Source of the DNA: Liolophura sinensis
Lineage: Eukaryota > Mollusca > Polyplacophora > Chitonida > Chitonidae
Length of the DNA: 64,000 nt
Direction: 5' to 3'
NCBI RefSeq assembly: GCF_032854445.1
Contig: NC_088305.1
Location: forward strand, 2,363,001 to 2,427,000
Below the pieces are notes generated by a model. That model was not told the DNA's origin and searched no databases. It saw nothing but the letters and a program-made list of their open reading frames with translations. This document shows, in pieces, positions 36,701 to 48,700 of this stretch. The position numbers and the translations under genes are program-made. Positions within the stretch are counted from its first letter, which is position 1, and each line of letters starts with the position of its first letter.

Positions 36701-39700
36701 GTAGAGGCCTCCCAAAAATCAGAATTACACTATGTAGAGGCCTCCCAAAAATCAGAATTACACTATGTAGAGGCCTCCTAAAAACCAGAATTACACTATG
36801 TAGAGGCCTCCTAAAAATCAGAATTACACTATGTAGAGGACTCCCAAAAATCAGAATTACACCATCTAGAGGACTCCCAAAAATCAGAATTACACTATGT
36901 TGAGGCCTCCCAAAATCAGAATTACACTATGTACAGGACTCCCAAAAATCAGAATTACACCATCTAGAGGACTCCCAAAAATCAGAATTACACTATGTAG
37001 AGGACTCCTAAAAACCAGAATTACACCATCTAGAGGCCTCCCAAAAATCAGAATTACACTATGTAGAGGACTCCCAAAAATCAGAATTACACTATGTAGA
37101 GGACTCCCAAAAATCAGAATTACACCATGTAGAGGCCTCCTAAAAACCAGAATTACAATATGTAGAGGCCTCCCAAAAATCAGAATTACACTATGTAGAG
37201 GACTCCCAAAATCAGAATTACACTATGTAGAGGCCTCCTAAAAATCAGAATTACACTATGTAGAGGCCTCCCAAAAATCAGAATTACACTATGTAGAGGC
37301 CTCCCAAAAATCAGAATTACACTATGTAGAGGCCTCCTAAAAACCAGAATTACACTATGTAGAGGCCTCCTAAAAATCAGAATTACACTATGTAGAGGAC
37401 TCCCAAAAATCAGAATTACACCATCTAGAGGCCTCCTAAAAATCAGAATTANNNNNNNNNNNNNNNNNNNNNNNNNNNNNNNNNNNNNNNNNNNNNNNNN
37501 NNNNNNNNNNNNNNNNNNNNNNNNNNNNNNNNNNNNNNNNNNNNNNNNNNNNNNNNNNNNNNNNNNNNNNNNNNNNNNNNNNNNNNNNNNNNNNNNNNNN
37601 NNNNNNNNNNNNNNNNNNNNNNNNNNNNNNNNNNNNNNNNNNNNNNNNNNNTCAACAGCAAATATAGATTTGTCACATCAACAGCCAAGTGCTATGTCAC
37701 CAGAACACACCCGTCAACAGCAAGTATAGATTTGTCACATCAACAGCAAGTACTATGTCACCAGAAACCACACCCGTCAACAGCAAGTATAGATTTGTCA
37801 CATCAACAACAAGTGCTATGTCACCAGAACACACCCGTCAACAGCAAGTATAGATTTGTCACATCAACAGCAAGTACTATGTCACCAGAACACGAACCCG
37901 TCAACAGCAAGTATAGATTTGTCACATCAACAGCAAGTACTATGTCACCAGAACACACCCGTCAACAGCAAGTATAGATTTGTCACATCAACAAACAAGT
38001 GCTATGTCACCAGAACACACCCGTCAACAGCAAGTATAGATTTGTCACATCAACAGCAAGTACTATGTCACCAGAACACACCTGTCAATAGCAACTCTAC
38101 TTTTATACTAAAGTGAACATAAATGATGTGACAAAGTCACACATTTATTTTTGTTTAGTTTGTTTATTTATTTTATTTTTTTTAGAATTTTTGCTGCACC
38201 ATAAAAAGCATTTAAAATACAATGTAGAATAATATATGTTGGCCCTTTTCAGGCCAAAATTAAATGAGGGTGCATGTCACATCACTTTCTTCTTAAGGAT
38301 TTCAGATATTTGGCGTAAAAAAAACAGATTGAAAATTGTTATTTTTGTAAAATCCTCAATGGTGAACTCCATGTACCTGGATTCTTCTGGTCAGTTTTGA
38401 TGAATTTTTAAGTGCTCAAAATAATGTGAAAACAACACCGAAAAGTTTTTTCTAAAAGCCTACTTTAGTCATAATAAAATAATTCTTTTTGTCAAATTCC
38501 CTAATGAAAATAAAACAAATGTAAATATACAAAACCCTGATTTTTGTGCATAATGTAAGCTATGAAGTGAAATAGCTATAACTTTTGTTATATTATACAC
38601 AAAATAAAACAGAATGCTGGGTTATTTTTTTTTAACATGTGATTATTACATACAAAAAATTAAAAACAAATTAAAAAAGACAAACAAATTAAGGCTGTTT
38701 ATATTTACGCCGACAGCGTAAAACACCAATCTATTAAATAAATAAATAAATAATACTTACGCCCAAGATTTCTGCAAACAGGATGGCAAAGGCTGGTTGA
38801 ACTCACCATTAATGAGAGCAGCAAAACAACCAACGAGAATGTAGGCCATTCTGGGGCGTTTAGTTTCATGACTCGGCCCATGGGGGCGTCAGGAAGCTTC
38901 TCCTCCTGGGCGACAGAAAATAAGACAAAAGACGATGAGACACATGTACATATATTTCATCTACTTTATTTTGGGTCGAGGTTTAACAACCAGCAATGTG
39001 ATTAAGGTCAAAGAAAAAAACGCATTCTGTTTTTTTTTAACTATATATGACCTCAAAAAGGATTCAGTTTTCACTCAATGCAAAGGACAAAAGTGTGTTG
39101 GTATTTGAGGAGGACCTGTTTTTTTTTCTAATGTTAAAATTCAGAAATACCACAAATAAGAGGTATTGAAGTGCAATATCGATGTCGTGAAACTTTTTCA
39201 ACTACATGGTAGCCATGGATCATTACATTTACCTCCTCTTCTTTCGTGTCCGTGGTTTGACTTGCCCTTCTTATACCTTCCTGCAGATGTCATTCTCTTC
39301 AACTCAACTTTAGCTGCCTTAGGTGATTTAGGTCCTCAATCTCAGCCTCAAACTCCTCTGCAACACCAGAGTTATCATTCCTGAAGTACTGCCAGAGCTT
39401 GCCACAACGTGGCTCAGAGGCCAATCATACGTGCATGTCACCATTTCCAGTTAATGAGACTAAATCAGAGATTTTTGGCAGGAAAAACAAATAATCAGCA
39501 CAAATCCAATTAAATGTTCGCTTTTACGTTAGAATAGCCCAAATTAATTATTTTTCACAAAATATCAGCCTCATGCGTGCCAATGTTACCAATCCAGATC
39601 CGAAAGTTCCTACAAAAAATTTACAAAATTGGTGGCATTACAACTGTTTTTACACTTAAGAATCGTTTTCCCACTATAAACAGTACAGGTACATGGTAAT

Positions 39701-42700
39701 AAATTACGATACTCTTGGCATAAAATGTAAAAAATTTGACTGTATTAACGAACATAGATTTTCTGCCAAAAATCCCCTCATCATACGACCTTTAACATTT
39801 TTAATATTCATGCCTTTTGGAATATGAGGAAATATTTTTTATTCTTGGATGTCTTGGACAGTAGAGATGTTATTAAGCGATGTATACAATAAAAAGACAA
39901 TAAAAAGTAATGCAGAAATTGTTATAAAGAGTACAAACAGTGAAATCTGAGAGGAGGTATTAAGGAAGTATGATAGTTTTATATAATTCATCTAGCTATT
40001 ATATACACATAAGTGAATAAGAGACAGATTAGCTGGCACTAGAAACCATCAAGTTCATTTTACGTATACGTATCTGTATGTTCGTGTTCATCCAATATAG
40101 TGTTATATTAAAACAGTAAGGAGAAATGATTCATTTGAAATTTGAAAATATTAGGGAAGGGTGTAAAAGGAGGTGATAAAGCTGTGACAGGACTACTGAC
40201 AGTGTACATTTGGTAAGGAATAGCAGCTCTCAAAGGTAAGGTCAAAGCATGTAACACAAGTTCCGTGATTTTCAGAAATAAGACAAAACGCTGCATCCAA
40301 AAACCAGGCATAAATTCCCAAGCTGTGAACAAGATGGAAGACACTGAATTACCAGTGTATATGATGACCACATCTGTTCTTGTCCCATGTGATATGGAGA
40401 TCGTTAAGATGGGTGGTAATTAACCGATTTAAGAAAGCTTGTAAACTGAACTAACTGGTGACTTGCTTGATGACTACATATGAGTACATAATATAGAAAA
40501 GCTAAAATTATGCGGTAGTGTAAAATGTGAAGAAACCGTTCCAACAAACTGTTTCTACATGTGCAGATAAGGGATGTGAACTACTACCCCTCAAAATATT
40601 ACCCTACAAGGATGAAGCTCATGTAACTGCCTGAACTACAAGGATGAAAGCTCATGTAACTGTCTGAACTACAAGGATGAAGCTCATGTAACTGTCTGAA
40701 CTACGAGGATGAAACTCATGTAACTGCCTGCACTACAAGAATGAAACCCGTGTAAGTGCCTGAACTACAACAAGGATGAAGCTCATGTAACTGTCTGAAC
40801 TACAAGGATGAAGCTCATGTAACTGCCTGCACTACAAGGATGAAATCCACGTAAGTGCCTGAACTACAACAAGGATGAAGCTCATGTAAGTGCCTGAAAC
40901 TACAACAAGGATGAAGCTCATGTAACTGCCTGAACTACAACAAGGATGAAGCTCATGTTACTGTCTGAACTACAAGGATGAAGCTCATGTAACTGTCTGA
41001 ACTACAAGGATGAAGCTCATGTAACTGCCTGTACTACAAGGATGAAACCCACGTAAGTGCCTGAACTACAACAAGGATGAAGCTCATGTAAGTGCCTGAA
41101 CTACAACAAGGATGAAGCTCATGTAACTGCCTGCACTACAAGGATGAAACCCACGTAAGCGCCTGAACTACAACAAGGATGAAGCTCATGTAACTGCCTG
41201 CACTACAAGGATGCTCAAAACACATGTAAGTGCATAAACTACACGCACTGAAGAAACATACCGGTATTTAAGCACATGCACATTTACTGCAATCAAGAAC
41301 CTTCAGTTTTATGTTTAATACTACTACCACCATCAAGTAAAAGTTATCTATCAATACTTGTGACATGGAAGTGAATAAATAGACAGCTGTAGGATGGGAG
41401 CTCAGCAAACCATAATCATCTGATCCTTTCATTTTTGATGAGCTTCAAAAACAAAAGGATCTTGTTTTTGTGTCTTGGTGATGCCGGGGGGGGGGGGGGG
41501 GGGGTGTGTAAAGAGTGTGAGGGGTAATGAAGTTGATCAGATTTTTATTCCAATTATGTCATCTAAATTTTACTACACATTTCTGTGTATAAAAGGTGTA
41601 CTTCATGTAAAACAGCAATAATTCTACTTAAAATGAAACTGACTTGGTTGCCAATTTGACATATATTATATGGAAATATGCTCAAAATATACTTGAGGAA
41701 AACTGACGTAAAAAAGTTTATACAAAACATCAACATTTGTATATAAAATAATAACAACAACAAAAATTTTAAAAAAACATGATATTAAGCATGAATGGGT
41801 AAAGGCATATACTAGTATTGTACACGTATGTATGAAGGGGTGGGGTGGGGGGTGGGGGGATTGATATTACTGGTACCATTAGGTTGTGTGCACAGTATGA
41901 AACTACATGGACAATACAGGTGAAGGTGATCATGCGTCGTGACGCGAGAATGTGAACTGAGGTGCGGACACAACATTGAACGGGGCCTAAACATCGGAGA
42001 TGTTTGTCAACATCAGACTTTTACCTTCTGTACAGTGTTACCATCCAACCAATCAGAACACAGCATGAAATCAGACGAAGTGGGTGTTAGTATTTTCTAT
42101 TAAACAAGGTAATGATTCAGGAAAATGATTAGTGTTAGTATGTCATACCAGGTGCTTGAATGGAAGAGATTAAAGTCAAGACTGAACAAGGCATTCCATT
42201 TGAATCAGAGACAGTTTTGATGTATGATAGAACCGAGAAATATTTCAAAACTGAGAGCATCTGAATCCCTCCAACATGTCCCCCACCAAAAAATCGCCAA
42301 ATTTTAACACTGTAACAAGCACTGATTTCAAATACATTAGATGTTACGTCTTAACAATGGAGTGTTGATACCACAGAAAAGTTTTAATGATCTATTTATT
42401 TGATTGGTGTTTTACCCAAGAATATTTCACATATACGATGACGGCCAGCATTATGGTGGGAGGAAACTGGACAGAGCTCGGGGGAAACCCATGACCATCC
42501 GCAGGTCGTTGACAGATCTTCCCTTGTACGATCAGAGAAGCCAGCATGAACTAGATTTGAACTCTCAACGATCACAATAGTAAGAGCTCCTGGGTCATTG
42601 TGCTGCACTAGCATGCTAATCATCAGGGCAAGGAGACCCCTGACATAAAAGTCTTAACCAGGCATTGAAACCAAACACGTTTCAATTGATAATGATTTTA

Positions 42701-45700
42701 GTAATATGACAGGTATTCCTTAAGTAAGTGTTTTAGCAAACCAGAACCTCTAATTTAATACAAAATTTTACAGAAACTACCTGCTACATAACAGTGCTAA
42801 AAGTTTTGGCTCTTAATCTGGTTTGGATTAGCTGACATGTTGGTTTGCTGTTTCACTCATGAATATTTTGTTCATTTGATGCATTCAGTTTCATGAGTGG
42901 AAAACGCGAGTGTCTGGGTAAGCCACAGGCCTTTGGCCAGTTACAGACGTACATTTTACTTTGGTCAGTTACAGACATACATTTTACTTTGGTCAGTTAC
43001 AGACATACATTTTACTTGGCCTTTGGCCAGTTACAGATGTACATTTTACTTTGGCCTTTGGCCAGTTACAGACATACATATTACTTTGGCGTTTGGCCAG
43101 TTACAGACAGACATTTTCCTCTGGCCTTTGGCCAGTTACAGACATACATTTTACTCTGGCCTATGGCCAGTTACAGACATACATTTTATTTTGGCCAGTT
43201 ACATACATACATTTTACTTTGGCCTTTGGCCAGTTACATACATACATTTTATTTTGGCCTTTGGCCAGTTACAGACATACATTTTACTTTGGTCTGTAAC
43301 CAGTTACAGACATACACTTCACTTTGAAACTTTTAATACTTTTGCCAATGTATTTCAAATTACATGAAAACATGTCTGTCTTTTGGATAGTGTGTCCAAT
43401 CTGAAGACAGTGGCTTCAAGTGAATAATTGATAACCACCTGACAGAGACAAAAAGTCCACTGCAAATTGAATAAGTTACCGTCCACAAAATACAGATATT
43501 ATCACTTACCCAATTCATCAATACTTTCGTCCAAATGTTTTGTCTGAAATTATAAAAAGAAAAGGAAACAGTTAACAAACCATCAATAATTTTCAAAGCT
43601 GACTGTCGGGAATTAGCTGATAAACAAGATACCTAAAATTTACCTGACAAAGAGCTGCACAATAGGTAATGGCAAAACAAAATTACCTCCCAAACCAGGA
43701 CTTCATTTCCCCCAAACCAGGACTTCATTTAGGTTCAAAATCTTTACATAAATCCATACACAGTAAACCCCTACCCCATCCCCATTACCCACAGGTGTGT
43801 GTTTACCTGCTGTTTGACGAGGTTAGAGTACACCCCATTCTCCACCTTCATCAGCTCATCATGGCTCCCCTGTTCAACAACAACGCCGTTCTGGATGCCA
43901 ACGATGACGTCTGCACCTCTGACAGTGGACAGGCGGTGAGCGATGACAATGGTGGTACGTCCATGGCTAGCCTGAAAATCACGGAAAACAAATACACTAC
44001 ACACATCTCAAATACACATCACAGACAGTTCGTGGAATCCAAGTATATGTATATGTGCTATAAGCGGAAAAGTGACAATGAGGCAGATTATTCTATATTG
44101 CATTTAGATATAGAGTGTTGGACTTTTCCAACTCTTACCATTGTAAAAATTTAAAAAGACAGTATAAAGTATCACACCTCTGACAGACAGGCCGTGTTCA
44201 ATCCAAGATTCCTTCATTTTATTTTAGAGGAAAAATGAAGTAGCTGACATGAAAAAATATCGTTTATTAAAAAAAAATTAAATAGAATAAATAAAAACCA
44301 TTCTTGAAGAGTCAATTAATTTTTAAAAGTGCATGAAAATGTTAAATGTTCTAATGCAGAACTTCATGTGGGGTTTTTCCTTCCCAAAATTCAAGGCCTA
44401 CGTCCATGTAGCTCATATAATTTCTCAAATACAAACACCCACATGTAGGAAGTGAGCTACAATTTGGTCATACACTTCTCCCAGGACTGGAACTTTAAAC
44501 ACAATCTCAAATATGCATAAAAATTTAAAAACCAAAAAGTATTGAGGAAAATAAAGAAAAATGTGCCAAAAAAAAAAGAGAAAAAGTTTATCACTGTAGA
44601 TATTGCAACAGTACAACTCTTGTCAGAGTGCAAGAAGACAATGCCCTGGGAACTGTCCTGTCACAATTCTGTACTTTTCAATGATCTGGCCAATTTTCCC
44701 AGTTTCTTATTTTCAATTACCATCTTTTAAGGTTATTCAGGCCTTGCACAAACATATTTTTTCATAAATTTTGGATAATCTGGCTTCTGTACGACAAGAC
44801 AAGGTTGTGTCAGCAACCTTGGATGGGACCTCCTGACAGCAGCAGTACCTTCTCCAGGGCCTCCTGAACAATAGATTCACTCTCCATGTCTAAAGCAGAC
44901 GTAGCTTCGTCCAGCAGCAGGATTTTGGGATTACGGGCGAGGGCACGAGCAATGGCTACACGCTGCTTCTGACCACCACTGAGCTGAGCGCCTCTCTCTC
45001 CTACTAGCGTCTCGTATTTCTGAAAATACACAACACTGTGCTTTAGAAAAGATCTGTCAAGACTATCAAGTATCAAGACATACTAAACTGATTCATTTAT
45101 ACCACTGCTGTGTTATGCTTTTTTCAATCACTCATTAATTTGACTGGCGTTTTACGACGCTCTCGCTAGAATATTTCACTTATACGACAACAGCCATCAT
45201 TATGGTGGGAGGAAACCGGGAAGAGCCTAGGGAAGAGAAGAGCCTAGGGAAGAGCCTAGGGGAAGCCCAAGAACATCTGCAGGTTGCTGGCAGAAATTTC
45301 CACGTACGGCTGGAGAGGAAGCCTCCTCACACACTTACTGAGAAACCTCTATTCCTGGAGAAAGGAGGATGCATATGTTGGAAGTCGAGTGGATTACAAT
45401 ATTTGTCTTAGGATGTACTTGGCCTATGTAAATGAAGTTATGTTCTCAAAGGTATCAACCCTGTAATAACTTTCAGTAACTTGACTGTAAACAAAATTCA
45501 AGCATAAACTCTATAAGGTTTGAAGAAAATGTATGTATGCTTGGGATTTAACATCGTACTTAACAATTTTTCAGTCATATGACAAAGAGGAGTCAATATG
45601 TGCATGTTCTTATATTGTGTCTTCCTGTGGCAGGGTAAATCCATGCCACGAGTCAATGCCACGAGTCCATGCCAATAGTCCATGCCATGAGTCCATGCCA

Positions 45701-48700
45701 CCAAAGTGCTGCCACCACTGAAATCTCACAGCAAAAAACACCAGACAGGACACCCCACCCAGTCACATTATACTGACACCAGGCCAACAAGTCTTGTTTC
45801 CTTGCTCTAACCTCTCAGTGCTGAGTGCCAAGCGAGGCAGCAGCAAGTACCATGTTTACAGTCTTTGGTATGACCCCTGAGAAAATGCGTTCAAATAACT
45901 AACCTGTGGGAGTTGCATGATGAAGTCGTGAGCGTTGGCCTGCTTGGCAGCCTCTTCTATCTGCTCTGGACTGATGTCCAACCGACCGTAGCGAATGTTC
46001 TCCGCGATTGTTGTCCCAAACAGCACAGGTTCCTGACTGACCACTCCGATGTGCTGTCGTAGCCAGCGGACATTCAGAGTTCGGATATCACGGGAGTCCA
46101 CCTCCACCTACAAACGGGAGTGGAATTATTTATTTGATGGTCATTTCACATCTTACTCCAGACTGCTTCACCGCAAATATGATGGCAGCCTTACATGTGG
46201 AGGAAACCACAGTGCTTGGAATAAACCACCGACCTTTGGTAAGTTACTGACAAACCTCTTGTACTGTACATTATACAGGTTTTACACCGTACTCAAGAAT
46301 ATTTCACTTATATGACAGCAGCCAGCATTATGGTGGGAGAAAACCGGGCTTTGTAACTGAGAGGTGCAGTGTAAATCCCTAAACAAAATTATCATATACA
46401 CGCATAGCATGAGCTACTGTCAAGAACTTTGGCAAGATTTTCCCCTGCATATATGCATATTCTTTCGTTCTTTCCTTTGTTACAACACAATTATCTGTGT
46501 ATTTTCATGCTCATAAAACATATACCTATATTTCTGAAGTCCTGCTACGTCACAAAACAAAATGATGTATTCTACTACGATTCGAAGCTTTTGTGTATCT
46601 CGTCCTTGAGTCTCCCATTATTTTATTTAAGCTCAGAAAATGGGTAACCAACTTGGAGCATAAAAAGTCAGCAACAAAGAAAAAGTTTTTCTGTCAAACA
46701 TTAAAATGAAACTTTGCCATTTAACACATGAACATTGCAATCTACCTTTACACACGCCGCTGCAAGGTGTAGACGTTTGTGACAGTTTAATTTAGGATGG
46801 AACTACTCTTGTATTATATTATCTATTATACAGTAACAGTGTAACTGCATTGTCTGAGCGATTATTGCCTGGACACATGTATCACACAAGCCATCATCCA
46901 GGTATTATCCAGGTATGTGTGAGATTGGTCAGTATACTCTCCAGGCACGGTCAAAAACAGAAAGGAGCGATGAACTAACATAAAATCTAACATCTACGCT
47001 CAGAATATACCCTAATCTCAGACAACATGTAACCTACGACAAAGCGTGAAAACATGAAGAATTTATTTCCCACAGCATATATGTAAGCATGACAATGCTT
47101 GAAATGGTGACAAACTTTTTAATCACGTAACATCAAAATATATGATTATATACTCCTTGGTTAAAGCCACCCTCAAGAATTTTCCACCTATATGATGGCA
47201 GTCAGTTTAATGGGTGGAAATTGGGGCGCCCAGGGAAAACTAACAACTTTTCACTGGGTAGTGGATTCTGATATGCACTCCGTCCAGACTTACCGTGCCG
47301 GAGGCTGGATCGTAAAACCGCTGCAGAAGCTGGACAGTGGTACTCTTACCACAGCCACTTGATCCCACCAGAGCAACCGTCTGGCCAACCTTCACCTGAA
47401 AGCTCAGACCATTCAGCACCTGGAAAAACCAGCAAATTCACATATTAAAATCCCACAATAAATATGCAAAACTTTTGTTAAACTTGAAAATTACACAAAA
47501 TCTTATATAGTAGAATATGACTCTTTCGTATTCAATGTGACATTCAAAACATACAGAGACTCACTTTCATTTCGAATGAGGCTTTCCCACACTGACTCAC
47601 CTTAGTGTCCTCTCGGGACGGGTAGGTAAAATGGATGTCCTTGAAGGTTATATTACCTTGAGCGTCAGCAGGTTTTTCACCTGCCTCTGAGCTGCTGTCT
47701 ATGTGAGGATTCTGTGAGAATTAACAAAGGGGTATTCCAGGTAAATCCCCGATAATGAGGTCGAAGTTCAAGCATTATATCACAGGTAAATCAAAGCTAG
47801 GACAGGTATATCAGAAACATTACACATAAATCAGAACAATATTGTAGGGCAGGTGCTATTTTCAAAACCATTACAGGTAAATCTTTACTAGTTAAGGGAA
47901 TCTCAACCAGTGGAGCCTACAGGCGATCTACACTTACAATAGGTAAACTCAGGTTCAACTTCTAAAGCAAAAGAGCACCGTTCATAAATTGCAACAACTA
48001 ATTTGACTCCCAAAGTGATTAGTACCTACCACATAAAACCATAGCTACATACATGTATTTGCAGCATCGATGATAAGGAGTTCAATGCGACACATACAGC
48101 TGTTTACCTTGGCCATTAAACATAAAACACATTCCTCATGTCTCATGTCTAATTCCTCGTTCACACGGGCAGAGTTAAAACTGGTTTAAATCAGAAAGTG
48201 GATTTGAGCCAGTCTGACGTCATTCTGAACAGAAAACCAGGGCATTTAATTTGGTTTATTGTCCCTACTAATGACGTGACCAATTTCAGGTTTTGAGCTG
48301 GTTTATCTGTGCAGTATGAACGGTGACTGGATTAAATGCCCCGGATACGTGGAGGTCAGGGTGACGTTGCAATTTCTAAAACAGGTTTAAATGTGACCCC
48401 TGTGAACAGACAAATCCCTGAAGTGGCTTAAACCTGCATGGCCACTTGGTTGTGTGAATGCACACATTTTCGCACACAACTGGCTTCGATTTAAACTGGC
48501 TCAGAGTTGATCTGGATTAAATTTTGCCCCTGTGAGCGAGATATAACACAATTCAGAATCAGACTCAAGTCTATTGATGTAAACCCACAACTATATTTAC
48601 CGCAATGGGAATTTGCTCAAGGGAGGCAACTGCTTACCTTGTCAATCATTGTATACACAGCATAAGCTGCCCCCTCTACCAGTAGAGAGTGTCTGTAGAC

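Larger units (their letters stand above)
39381..43509. other. ABCB1-like linker intron
   Basis: About 4.1 kb with AT-rich sequence, the 32-35 bp array, an 18-20 G run at 41,487-41,505, a SINE and the GGCCTTTGGCC array. No exon-like sequence seen, though the linker is variable and a short exon could be missed. Confidence 0.6.

Noticed and set aside
34105-37451. Possible CRISPR-like array (regular 33-bp repeats)
   Set aside because: Units are contiguous with no unique spacers, the context is a eukaryotic intron, and no cas genes are present. It is a satellite.
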